Source: Myxocyprinus asiaticus (taxonomy: Eukaryota > Chordata > Actinopteri > Cypriniformes > Catostomidae). Taken from it: DNA of 64,000 bases. This document shows positions 35,280 to 46,529 of the stretch, in pieces (position 1 is the first letter of the stretch; every line of letters begins with the position of its first letter). The notes beneath the pieces are model-generated. The model saw only the letters and a program-made list of their open reading frames with translations, had not been told where the DNA came from and made no database searches. The DNA is taken from NCBI RefSeq assembly GCF_019703515.2, contig NC_059349.1, forward strand, positions 22,106,744 to 22,170,743. Direction: 5' to 3'. The translations under genes and the position numbers were made by a program.

Positions 35280-36048
35280 TATTGGGTCACAGGCAGGTCA
35301 CAATCACTGCAGTCTTGTCAATTTGGGGACACACCTGCCCATGACCCAAGTGGAACCCCAGATACCGTACCTCCACCCACCCAATCACGCACTTCTTGGG
35401 GTTTGCTGTGAGTCCCGCCCGCCGCAGCGATCTCAGGACCGCCCTCAGATGCTGCATGTGCCGCTGCCAGTCGTTACTGTAAATTATAATATCGTCTAGA
35501 TGGGCAGCGGCGTAAGCCGAATGTGGTCTGAGGATTCGGTCCATGAGACGCTGAAACGGAAGCGTCACAAATTGGTGCAATCCAAACGGTGTGGAGAAGG
35601 CTGTTTTTTCATGGGAAATTGGTGTCAAGGTTATCTGCCAATAACCCTCTGTCAAATCCAATGTCGAATAAAATCGAGCAGTACCTAACCAATCAAGCAA
35701 CTCATCAATGCGGGGCATCGGGTACACATCAAATTTAGACACCGCGTTGACTTTTCTATAATCCACACAGAGCCATACAGACCCGTCGCTCTTAGGCACC
35801 AGAATAACTGGGCTGGACCAATCGCTGTGGGATTCCTCTATTACCCCCATATCAAGCATCGCATCCAGTTCCTCCCAAACTATTTTCTTTTTGTGTTCGG
35901 GCAAGCGATAGGGACGGCTACGTACCACCACTCCCGGTTCGGTCTCAATGTGGTGCTGGATGAGGTTTGTACGACCCGATAGAGGGGAAAACATGTCTGC
36001 AAATTCTTGTTGCAAGTTGGCAAACCCTGCGAGAGGTGGTCTCCGCAA
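35280..36048 (-). pseudogene. Gmr1-like reverse transcriptase
   Basis: A 253-codon - strand frame holds the RT blocks: PVILVPKSDGSVWLCVDYR, STLDLTEGYWQI (catalytic Asp), AFSTPFGLHQFVTLPF and HLDDIIIYSNDW (catalytic Asp pair, with His in place of the usual Tyr). Between TLPF and QRLMDR about nine residues are missing in frame. In the related fragment at about 24340 this place reads GLFGAPATF, a conserved RT motif. The frame ends at 35287 close to the RNase H connection. The start given is that of the open frame; in the element it would be part of a polyprotein. Confidence 0.9.
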
Positions 36049-36194
36049 GTGACCGGGGTGTTATGATTAGGTTTTATAGCTCTGCCCTCTCCAGAACTAC
36101 CATAGCCAATGTCACAGGGACCGCCTCCCTCCACAATTTCAGGAGGTTGAGGTGATATATTTGACGTGCGCCCCCTCTATCGGTTCACTTTACC

Positions 36195-37160
36195 TCATAA
36201 TCGAGATCCCCCACTCGTCGTTGACCTCAAAGGTTCCTTGCCACTTGGCGAGTAATTTGGAGCTTGACGTGGGTAGTAACACAAGTACCTTATCTCCCGG
36301 TGTGAATTCCCGCAGCCGAGCACCCCTGTTATACAGTCGGCTCTGCCGTTCTTGAGCTTGGAGCAAATTCTCCTGTGTTGGTCGTCCCAAGGTGTGGAGT
36401 TTTGCTCTAAGATAAAGAACGTACTGAATTTCATTCTTGCTATCTGAAGGTTCCTCCTCCCAGGTTTCGCAGATGACGTCAAGCACCCCTGCCCATACAG
36501 CAGCTCGAACGGGGAAAATCCAGTGGAGGCTTGCGGAACCTCTCGTATTGCAAATAACAGGGGGTTGAGCCATTTATCCCAATTCCTAGCATCCTCGTGC
36601 ACGAACTTACGAATTATGTTCTTATAGGTTTTATTAAAATGCTCCACCAGGCTGTCTGTCTGCGGGTGGTAGACACTGCTGCGTATCGCCTTAATGCCCA
36701 ATAATTCGTAAAGCTTGCGTAGTGCCCGTGACATAAAAGTTGCACCCTGGTCGGTGAGGATTTCTTTCGGAAGAGTGCCTCCGCAACACTACGTGCTGAG
36801 AAGCTGCGCAGAGGCACTGCTTCCGGATATCGCGTTGCATAATCAACTAGGACTAATACAAAGTGATGTCCATGTGCTGACCGCTCTAATGGCCCGACGA
36901 GGTCCATGCCAATTCTCTCGAAGGGGACCTCGATCAATTGAAGGGGGCGCAATGGCGCTTTTGGGGTGGCCGGTGGATTCACCAGCTGACATTCACGGCA
37001 TGCCGCACACCACCTGCGGACATCACCACCAATGCCCGGCCAATAAAAACATGCTATAAAGTGGTTCAGTGTCTTCCTTTCCCCTAGGTGTCCCGCCATC
37101 GGATTACAGTGAGCCGCCTGGCATTTCCCGGTGGCTCCGCGGTATTAAGAGCTGGGTTGT
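36195..37160 (-). pseudogene. Gmr1-like integrase
   Basis: The - strand HHCC zinc-binding region spans about 37120-37000 (AAHCNPMAGHLGE, then WCAACREC). The catalytic core follows: RIGMDLVGPL (first Asp), then after a frameshift near 36780 LTDQGATFMSRAL (second Asp) and HPQTDSLVEHFNKT (catalytic Glu) at about 36650. A C-terminal SH3-like region (PGDKVLVLLP) lies at about 36300, with a further frameshift near 36400. All DDE residues are recognisable. It lies between protease and RT. Integrase inserts the cDNA made by the RT encoded downstream. Confidence 0.9.
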
Positions 37161-37499
37161 ATCTTCTTTTGTTTGAGTGTCCTGCATCACTCTATACAAC
37201 TGCTCATTTATCATAAAATAGGAATATGACAGTGCAACACTCAGCTGGAGCGGTTGACCATCAATTACTCTCACTTGGTCGAAGGCGTGCTTGAGGATCT
37301 TGTCTCGCGACTGATCCAGAGGGAAATCCCCTTCGAGAAATCCCCTGAGGATGGGAGGGGCAGGAGCCTCTCCCCACCCTCACATCATCTTGACGTGGAG
37401 CTGTCAAAGACAGCCCTGGCTCCACACTCTCGTGCAGGACCCATCCGTGCATATTCCCTTTAATACGTTTCCAAATTCAGGCCAATTAGTCCCCAAACT

Positions 37500-37760
37500 C
37501 AGCGGATGGGTGAGGCTGGAACTAACCGCGGCCTCCACTCTATGTTTTGTTCCCTGAAATTTTATCACCAGGGTCACCATAGGGTATTTGTGAATACCCC
37601 ATGCACATACCTCACCCTCACCATTTTAGCGGTGCCCAATGCTTCGTGTTGAACCAAGCATTGGTGGACCATGGTTTGATTACAACCTGTGTCCAGCAAC
37701 GCTTGGTTAGTACCCCCCTTGATTCTTACCAGTATCCAGTACGCTCCGGCTCAGTCGGGG
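37500..37760 (-). pseudogene. Gmr1-like aspartic protease
   Basis: The - strand frame contains LLDTGCNQTMV, with the catalytic Asp-Thr-Gly codons at 37685-37693. The frame stops at about 37578 and no complete protease frame remains. Position between the zinc knuckle and integrase fits gag-protease-integrase order. Confidence 0.7.
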
Positions 37761-37806
37761 GCAGCCTGCGGGGTGTCGGGGATCCGGACCACCGTCCCCA
37801 GCTCCA

Positions 37807-38786
37807 TCACGGGTATTGATCCCGGAAGTGCCCCGGATCCCCGCAACCCCAGCAGACCGGCCCAGACGTCACGCCCTCACCTGCGTTGGCGGGCACTTCC
37901 ACCTGAGGGGGAGAGCGACATGGCACTGTAGAGGTAGGGGGTGGTGTCCACCTCCTCGGGCGAGGAACTGGCCTTGGTGGTGGAGCTCCCTGCCTCCGCG
38001 GGGCAGGAAAGGGCTCAGGGGAGAGAGCAGAGTGAGAAGGATTGGGGGAACACACAGGGGGGAGAGAGAGGAGGGCTCTTCCGCCCTTGGGTATGCCACC
38101 AAGTGGTCCTCCGCAAGCTAAACAGCTTCCTTCAGCGACGCCGGGCGGTGGCACTGGACGCACTCCGCTCTCCCCTGCTGCAGTCGATGAATCAGCTGTT
38201 CCAGTATCATCTGGTCGATCACACCCCCGATGTCACGATTCCCCGCCAGCAGCCATTTCCAGCACATGTCTCGGAGCCCTTGGGAAAAGGCAAACGGGCG
38301 GTTGGTCTTCCCCAGCTTCAAGGTCAAGAACAGTTGGTAATACTGTTCCGGGCTTTGACCCACCCGCTGCAGGATGGACTTTTTCAGGTCATCATAGGCC
38401 AGGAGTTTAGCCACCGGCAACTGTTAAGCTGCAATCTGGGCTTCCCCGGACAGTAGTGGGAGGAGCCTGGCCGCCCACTGGTCACGCGGCCAGGCCCAGA
38501 TCTCTGCGGTGCTCTCAAATAAATCGAGGAAGGCCTCGGCATCGTCCTCTGTGCCCATCTTCAGGAGTGTGGGGGGAGGTAGTTGGCTGCGGTGGTCCGG
38601 GGTCGCCGCTTGCTCTCTCTCCTGGCCGAGGAGGCTCCGGATCGCAAGCCAGTCCTCTGCTTGAGCTCGCAGGATCTCAAAAAAACGTTGTTCCTGGTCT
38701 TGGCGTAGCTCAAGCAGGGATTGCTGGTTGGACTGATGCAGGCTGGCGAGGGACTGGAGGATCTCGGCCACCTGGGAGGACTCCAT
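37807..38786 (-). pseudogene. Gmr1-like gag with SCAN-like capsid region and zinc knuckle
   Basis: The ATG at 38786 begins a Gln/Leu-rich coiled-coil-like N-terminus (SSQVAEILQSLASLHQ). The frame has a TAA at 38424 but continues in the same register: SPEQYYQLFLTLKLG, RPFAFSQGLRDMCWKWL, IDQMILEQLIHRL and HRPASLKEAV (38370-38118). These are the successive helices of a SCAN-like domain, known to derive from the capsid C-terminal region of Gmr1-like elements. After a frameshift near 38120 comes a Pro-rich linker and a zinc knuckle CWGCGDPGHFRDQYP (37857-37813) whose last Cys is Tyr. Gag would form the particle; SCAN-type domains dimerise. Confidence 0.85.
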
Positions 38787-38801
38787 GGGGCGTACTTCGA
38801 T

Positions 38802-38819
38802 TCCCGGGTTTCGGCACCA
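38802..38819 (-). other. Primer binding site for tRNA-Phe
   Basis: On the + strand tcccgggtttcggcacca equals the 3' end of vertebrate tRNA-Phe including CCA, so the - strand element RNA would pair with it over 18 bases. It lies one base from the 5' LTR. Identity of the tRNA is from recall of the conserved acceptor and T-arm sequence. Confidence 0.85.
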
Positions 38820-38820
38820 G

Positions 38821-39208
38821 TATGAGGGAATGAGGTCACTGGGACAGGAAGGTTCAGATCTCAGGTGAGCTTTTAATCACAAACTTAGGGATAACACAGT
38901 CACAACTGGCACAGTAACTTCTTCAGCTTCAGCTTAAACTCTTAGTCACTCCTAGTCACAGCCTCTTAATCATCACAAAGTCTTTATCACAACTCTGTAG
39001 CATCACGAACTCAGTAGCTTCACTGTGAGACTCTCGTGCCAGACTCTCTCTCTCTGTCTTCTGGTGGTGGCGTGACTGTTTATATACCGCTCTCCCCAAG
39101 CTCACTGGAATTAGAGACAGGTGTTAGACATAATTTAGCTCAGGTGTAAGCTCCCTTACCGCTTTCTTTCTCTCCGGACGGGTGCTCGACCACGCCCCCG
39201 CTGCCACA
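38821..39208 (-). repeat. 5' LTR of Gmr1-like element
   Basis: 388 bp, tatgagggaatgaggtcact to ctgccaca, matching 34262-34649. Its + strand start reads ta where the partner LTR has tg, a terminal mutation. Confidence 0.9.
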
Positions 39209-39213
39209 ATCAC

Positions 39214-42200
39214 CATGCATTTTTTTTTTAGGGGGGTGGGGGGGGGGTGTCATCTTACTCCAGGGGTGTCTTCCCCCATCTGCACCTACACAGTATACAT
39301 AATATCCATGTCTGTGACTATTTATGTGTGTAACATTAGTCATAAGGCTTAGAGAAAGAAGCTGTCCCGCAGCCGAATGGTTTCTAGTTATGCATGCTAT
39401 TTCCCTACCAATTTTTTTTTTTTGACATCCTGAAAACACACATTATTATTATATATGGGTTAATTATATACTGATGCTTTCAATAGATTTAATGTGCGAT
39501 TTGCTATTTTTGGTAGTTGGCAACTGGTGCAATGGTTTAATCAGTGTCATTAAAGGTGCTGTGAGCTATATTTTTATTATTTATGCTGAATACCACACGT
39601 GTCCCTATTACCTGACAGATAACACTGAAATAGGTGTTCTTAGAAACCATGCCTGTCTGTTTTGATTTACTGATTTGATTTACTTCAGTTCATGATCAGA
39701 AATCTTATATATCACACACAGTGAGAGAGAAAAAAGAGAGAAAAGGGAGAGTAACAGATTTAGAGGAGGAGAATAGAGAAAATGAGGAGTCTGTGCACAT
39801 GACAAGGGTGTTTATTTGTCAACTGTGAGTCACTGCTCTTCACCAAATCTGGAACTTGTTTAATCATCATTAAATTTTCCATTTATTCATGGCCGATATA
39901 TTTTATAGTAAGCTCATTTCACAGGACACAAGCTTCTGGCAGAGGCTTAACTCACTGTCTGTATTCATCTTGCCTCTTATCATAATTCTTCAAAAAGAAA
40001 AAAGAAAAATTCTATCTTGCACTTCAAAATGCTCTCCATCCTTGAGTATTGATGGTATTATTTACCACGTGGAATTGACTAAATACAACATACAATATAA
40101 AGCTTTACTGGGAGCATAACAGCAACCCTAATATCCTCTAAAATTTATTTATAGCCAAATGTTCTACAACCAGAAAGTCCATTATCTTTGGCTTCCCTGC
40201 CGCCTCCATGTTTGATGTGTCTAAGTGTCTAAAATAAATCAGCAAAACTTATTTGCCTTTATTGAGACCGCTCCTGTCTGAGTAATGACTGGTGAGTCAG
40301 TCCAGCTCATGAATAATGTCTGTTTGTAAATGTTCTGTTTTGTGTGTGGGTGTGTGTTAGTGGGTGTGTTGTGTGCCTGCATATGTGTGTGGATGTGTCT
40401 GGTGCTCTGCTCGTTGGGAATAGCTTTCATTCAGCTCTATCAGGCAGCAGCTGTGGCCAGCTGCCAGACGCAAACGTGACTGGAGTTAATGTACTAGTGT
40501 GATGCAAGCAGTGTACATTTCAACCCGGAGGGTCAGTGTCTCAGTGTGTATTAGCCTCTTTCTCTCTCTGCTTCTCTCTCTTTTATTTACTCTCTCTCTC
40601 CTTTAATTCAAGCTCTTTTTTCTTTGCTTTTTTAAGGCTGATAAAACATGAACTGCAATCAAAGGCAGAAGGCTATTAGTGGAGACCTGTTGAGGGAAGC
40701 AAATGTCCTGCACTCGCACTGGTAAGATCTCTGAGCATCTCGTGGAATCAAACAGGTGTCAGGGAGGAGACCATTCATTAAAAACCCTGTGAAATCAGAA
40801 AGCAGAGTTTATTAACCACAATGGTTGAGATGAAAGTCTCTTTCTTCTTAAAAGAGACGTGCCCTTGCTGGAAGTAACACAGATTCTCCAAAAAAATAAA
40901 AACTTTAAGGAAGTGAATATTCACTTAAAGCATAGGCAAAGCATAGACTTTTGACATAATAAAAATACTTCTAAGAACTAAGAATGGAAGCTATTAAAAA
41001 CAGCATCTTTAACTGGTATAGTGTTACACTGAGACCATTTCTTCTACTTTAATGATACTGTACATTTGTAACACTTGACAATAAGGTTTTATAAGGTTGT
41101 TACGCTCATTCAATAGCATTTGTTGCATAATGTTGATTACCACAAAAAATATTTTCTTTTCTTTAAAAAAATAAATAAATAAAAGCAAACATCTGGGTTC
41201 CAGTAAGACAGTTACAATGGAAGTGAATGGGTCCAATTTGTAAAAGTTAAAATACTCACTGTTTCAAAAGAATAGCAACATGACATAAGTATCATAGTAT
41301 AGTATGCGTGTGAACATGATTTCAGTGCAATAAAATCAGTTACTAACCTTTTCTGTGTAAAGTTATATCCAATTTTTTGTTGCCTTGATGATGTAACACT
41401 GTAAACCATAAAACCCTAAAACAACTATAAAAATTACAATTTAAACTCAAATAATCAGCTCAAATATAATACAAGTTTTAACAGAAGAATAAATATGTGC
41501 TTTTATAAAATTATATGATTCACATTTCTGCCTGTAACCTTTAAGCTCAGATGGGCCCACGAGCAAAAAATAAATAAAAATGGTCAAAATATTAATAAAT
41601 ACAGTCTTGACCAACACAAAATAGGTATCGTTTGAAAGCTTAAAAGCTCTACTTTTCAATGCATGTAGGCATTAAGACCAAAACTGAACAAGTGCTTTTG
41701 CAGACAAATCAGAATATTCCGTTTTGATAAATTATAAATAAATTTGCACCTTGCATATTATTGTAATTGGTAAAAACAGCAAACTGATCAAATAGCCATG
41801 TATTATATGTTGTTTGAAAGCTCTCAAAGAGTAGAATACAACCATACAACCTATTCGTTTTACTCCCAGACAAAAATATAGCGAGTAATAGCTAAGTATG
41901 TCTTTGACAATTATGTTGGTGTTACTTAAATGCCGCGTTTTCACTTATAACTTCACGAAAAATTAACAAAACATAAAATATCAAATACCATTACTTAGAG
42001 GAGTAAGTAATTGATTGTCTTTCAAATGAGCCCTCATAAGGTAATATAATTCATACATAGATCATTAGAGAATCTACACAAAGCACAATGTTACATGTGG
42101 CCACCAGGAGATGGCACCTAGTACATGACACAGACTCGATGTAGTCTCATTGAGTCAAAAGACACTCACTCTGTGAAATCACATTACTAAAATCATGTCT

Positions 42201-44390
42201 GCATGCTATAAAAACCTTCAGTCATTGTTGTGTTTGCATGTGTAATCAGTTCTTATGTACAATTATTATGTTTTATTTGTTTGAAGAGGCTTTTGGAAAC
42301 ATGGAGACATTTTTGGACACTATGATAAATGATATTTGTAATTTGTAACTTTTGATTGCTTTGTCGTATCAACACAAAATTTTCTCAGATACAGATGACA
42401 TGATTGGGAACAAAACAAAAGCAGTTTTTTGGAATCAACTTATTTACACTCAAAGATATATAATGTCAAATCAGAAAAACAAATAATAAAAAAAAGTATA
42501 TTTATGGCTCAGGTTTTTTTTTGTTTTTTTTCAGCAGTTTCTTAGGCTGAGAGTCTCAGAATGTATCAATATCTATATCATTAAAATATTTTCTTTTTTC
42601 TTCTTTACAATGATACCAAACACTTGACCCTCCTTGTTTTTGTTGTCAAGTTATAAGCCTTTAATTTTGGTATGCCACTGAAGCAAGAAATCTTCAAAAA
42701 CACCTTCAGAGCTTAAAGGTTTAAACTCTCCAAAAATTGGCCCCATTCACTTCTATTGTAAGTGCCTCACTGTAACCTTGATTTTTGCTTCTTTTTTTTT
42801 TAAGAAAAGGAGGGACAAGTCGAAATATTATTATTTTTATTATTATTATTAGTATTTTGTAATAGACATTATGCCACAAATGTTGTTGATTGAGCTAAAC
42901 TTGTATTGAACCCAGAATATTCCTTTAAAATTAGTTAATGCATATAAGGAACTAACAATGACCAGTATTTTATTAAACTCGGTTAAGGTTAGTTTATCAA
43001 AAATACTTTTGTACATTGTTTGTTGATGTTAGTTCAGAATGCATTCTCTTATGCTAACATACTAAACAACTTTTAATTTAAAATGTATTAGTATATGTAG
43101 AAATGAACATTAACCAAGATAAGTAAATGCTGTAAGATTATTGTTCATAGTTCATGTTAATTTTGCATTAACAAAATGTAACAAATACAACCTTAATGTA
43201 AAGTTTCCAATGCAGTTCTGCTCATACATGTTAGCTGACATTAAATACTTTTGGAAAGTTCCTGCAATAACATGCTATACTCCATCTAAAACTGAGAGAC
43301 TGCATAAAATATTTGCATGTGAAAATGTTAATTTTTCACAACACAGGACCATTTAAAATTAACCAGTGAAGGCAAAAAGGTGATTTAAAAAAAAGACAAA
43401 AAATGGTGACCAGTCGTCTTTCTCTTATACTTTCCAAAAACATTTCATAGAAAGTCTTGATGTTGATAAAAAGAAAAATCCATTGACAAGTTATGCAACA
43501 ACTGCCCATATACTAATGAGCAAGATACTGTAAAAGAGTGTTGGTGTGTGTTCATTGGGGCATGGATATTGATTTCTTTCTCTCTATTCATTGACACATG
43601 TTGGCTTGTGGTATGAAGGCGGTCTCTGAGGAGCGCTGTCTGCAGCTTCTTTGAGGTTTGATACATAGCTTGACTGATGTGTACACGGGGGGTGGGCATC
43701 TCCTGACAAGACCAAGGTAACTCCTGCAGCTTCTGCAAGTTCTTGTAACAAATAAAGGAGACTGGATTTTCTTTAAATATACTTAGAATGAGTCCTTCAA
43801 TGTCCTTGACAATCTAAGATTAACTCTTTAAAAGGACTTTGATGAAAATACAAGGTCATAACTGCATTGCTGCAGACACTTTAGAATAGATTATTGCTTT
43901 GGATAAAAGTGGCTATTATAAGCAACACACAAAATTTTTTAACTACTTACAAATGTAGACCTAACACGACTACAACACAGGAATACCCTGCTTATCCAAC
44001 CATGTTCTTCTGTCCCAGCTGGTGTAGTTAGATTGAAATGCAGCCTCCCTAGCTTTAAAATTAAAGTATGCATCAAGTTCAAACCCTAAATACTTTTAAC
44101 TGCTTAGTGATGTCTAAATGAGGCTCCTCTAAACGACTGTCATTTCACATCATCTACTGTAAAATGATATGAAATTAAAGTACTAAAAAAAGGCTGTCTC
44201 TTTTCATAAGGGAACGGATATTCACGTTGCCAAGCAACTAATTGAGAGTGTGATCTACAGAGGTGCAGTGAAGTTTATACACTAACTTCAGATGAGGTAG
44301 TTTTAGCATATGCAGGGCTATGTAACCGCAGATAATATGCAGTGATGTTTGTACACTTCTGTAGAGTAGTATAGGCAACACTTTATACAG
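39214..44390. other. Long gene-poor intergenic stretch
   Basis: I see no convincing exon, RNA gene or complete transposon. A poly-T and poly-G patch lies at 39218-39250. At 40340-40400 there is a GT-rich patch. 42940-43200 contains agttcatgttaatt and ttagttcagaatgc words typical of an old fish DNA-transposon repeat. Confidence 0.5.
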
Positions 44391-44443
44391 TATTAGCTAA
44401 TGTAATAACTAACATTACCGAACATCCAAATAGTTAAAGTTTG

Positions 44444-44446
<3 letters not shown>

Positions 44447-44512
<66 letters not shown>
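44447..44512. repeat. (TA)n microsatellite
   Basis: Uninterrupted TA for about 66 bases in the core of the palindromic repeat, immediately upstream of the LINE fragment. A shorter TA-rich remnant follows the LINE at 46468-46484. Confidence 0.95.
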
Positions 44513-44514
<2 letters not shown>

Positions 44515-46467
44515 AGATACTCTGAGAAGCTAAAAAACAAGTTTTCAGCTAACGACCCTGCATCAGTGTGGAGTGGCATGAAACAACTCACAAATTACAG
44601 GACTCCTACCCCCAACCCTGTAGCGAACCAACAACTGGCTGATGACCTGAATGTGTTCTACTGCAGATTTGAAAGGCCCAATCTCACACCCCACACCCAC
44701 TCTGACCTTCTCTTCACACAAACACCAACACCTCCTGCAACCCCCCTCCTGCTACTCAACCTGCACTTAAGATCTGCGAAGATGATGTGAGCTGCGTCTT
44801 TCAGAAACCAAAGACGAGGAAGGCTTCAGGTCCAGATGGCGTCTCACCAGCATATCTTCAATCCTGTGCTAACCAGCTGGCCCCCATCTTCACACAGATC
44901 TTCAATAGATCACTGGAGCAGTGTGAAGTCCCATGCTGCTTCAAACGCTCAGTCATTATTCCTGTCCCAAAGAAACCAAAAATCACAGGACTTAATGACT
45001 ACAGACCTGTTGCACTGATGTCTGTGGTCATGAAATCATTTGAGAGACTGGTGTTGGCCCACCTGAAGAACATCACTGGACCCTTTCTAGATTTCCGTCA
45101 ATTTGCTTATCGAGCAAACAGGTCTGTGGATGATGCAGTCAACATAGGATTGCATCATATCCTGCAACATCTGGGCAGACCAGGGACATATGCAAGGATC
45201 CTTTTTGTGGACTTCAGTTCAGCTTTCAACACCATCATCCCAGCTATACTCCAGAATAAATTACACCAATTCTCTGTTCCCATGTCTGACGGACAGGCAG
45301 CAGCTTGTGAGACAGGGGAAACTCACTTCTAGCACCTGTACAATCAGCACTGGTGCCCCCCAGGGATGTGTGCTCTCCCCACTACTCTTCTCCCTCTACA
45401 CCAATGACTGCATCACCAAGGACCCCTCTGTCAAGCTCCTGAAGTTTGCAGATGACATCACTGTCATCGGCCTCATCCGAGATGACGATGAGTCTGCATA
45501 CAGAAGGGAGGTTGAACAGATGGCTGTCTGGTGCAGTCAAAACAACCTTGAGCTGAACACACTCAAAACGGTGGAGATCATTGTGGACTTTAGGAGGAAC
45601 ACCCCAACACTGACCCCCCTCACCATTCTAAACAGCACTGTGGCAGCAGTGGAGTCATTCAGGTTCCTGGGCATTACCATCTCACAGGACCTGAAGTGGG
45701 AGACCCACATTGACTCCATTGTGAAAAAGGCCCAGCAGAAGTTGTTCTTCCTTCGCCAGCTGAGGAAATTCAACCTGCCACAGGCGCTACTGATACAGTT
45801 TTACTCAGCAGTCATTGAGTCTGTCCTCTGCACTTCAATAACTGTCTGGTTTGGTTCAGCTACAAAATTAGACATCAGAAGACTACAAAGGACAGTTCGG
45901 ACTGCTGAAAGGATTATTGGTTGCCCCCTGTCTCCCCTTCAAGAACTATACACTTCCAGAGTGAGGAAAAAGGCTGGAAAAATCACTTATCATGACTTCT
46001 GGCCGACGCTTCAGAGCTCTGAGCACCAGAACCGTCAGCACAGGAACAGTTTTTTTCCCTCAGGCTATCCATCTCATGAACAGTTAAATTGCCCCATTGA
46101 GCAATAACTATGTGCAATACACAGTTTAGTCTTTTTTGTATTTATCCAACACATCCAACCTCTTCTGCCATTTCATTCCTCTGAAAAAAACAAAAAACAT
46201 TTGCACTGTACATAACAGATTTGTATTTGCACTGTACATAACAGATTGTATTAGATTTGCACTACCCATGTGTATGTGTGTATGTATGTATGTGTGTGTC
46301 TGTACGTATGTGTATAATTAGTTGTATTTTTTATTATTATCTATGTCTTGCTGCTGTTTTTGTATTGTTTTTGTATTGTTGTACACTGGAAGCTCCTGTC
46401 ACCAAGACAAATTCCTTGTATGTGTAAGCATACTTGGCAATAAATCTCATTCTGATTCTGATTCTGA
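44513..46467 (+). mobile_element. 5'-truncated non-LTR retrotransposon (L2/CR1/Rex1 group)
   Basis: Begins within ORF2 and ends in a (TTCTGA)n tail at 46449-46467, after a short 3' UTR containing aataaatctc. A 3' microsatellite-like tail and 5' truncation are typical of L2/CR1-type elements. The clade is not resolved from sequence alone. Confidence 0.85.
44520..46107 (+). pseudogene. LINE ORF2 reverse transcriptase, C-terminal half
   Basis: Successive frames give KTRKASGPDGVSPAYL (RT block 1), IIPVPKKPKITGLNDYRPVAL, QFAYRANRSVDDAV, ILFVDFSSAFNTI (catalytic Asp), TGAPQGCVLSPLLF and LLKFADDITVIG (catalytic pair, about 45440-45475). A C-terminal region follows (FRFLGITISQDLKWE, VRTAERIIGCPL). 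One frameshift lies near 44770. Near 45280 a short deletion also changes frame, removing about ten residues between FSVP and LTDRQ. The upstream endonuclease is absent. It would have reverse-transcribed its own RNA at a nicked target. Confidence 0.9.
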
Positions 46468-46529
46468 TATATATAGATATATATTAATCAAACTTTAAAT
46501 ATGTTCGGTAATGTTAGTTATTACATTAT

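Larger units (their letters stand above)
34262..39208 (-). mobile_element. Gmr1-like Ty3/gypsy LTR retrotransposon
   Basis: 4947 bp bounded by two 388-bp LTRs and a perfect 5-bp target duplication, atcac (34257-34261 and 39209-39213). On the - strand the order is LTR, tRNA-Phe primer site, gag, protease, integrase, reverse transcriptase, RNase H, polypurine tract, LTR. Integrase ahead of RT is the hallmark of the Gmr1 group of deuterostome gypsy elements; ordinary Ty3/gypsy elements have integrase last. RT similarity is gypsy-type, so it is not a copia element. There is no envelope gene. Frameshifts and stops are present in gag and pol. Confidence 0.9.
44398..46528. mobile_element. Palindromic MITE-like repeat split by a LINE
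   Basis: The left arm 44398-44450 (taatgtaataactaacatta ... tttgattaatatat) is the inverse of the right arm 46480-46528, with one 6-base indel. The core is (TA)n. A LINE occupies the (TA)n core. With the LINE removed the repeat would be a hairpin with a TA loop, a common form for fish MITEs. Confidence 0.7.

Noticed and set aside
34262..39208. Ty1/copia element, suggested by integrase before RT
   Set aside because: RT and RNase H words (TLDLTEGYWQI, GLAGYYRRFVP) and integrase are gypsy-type; only the order is copia-like.
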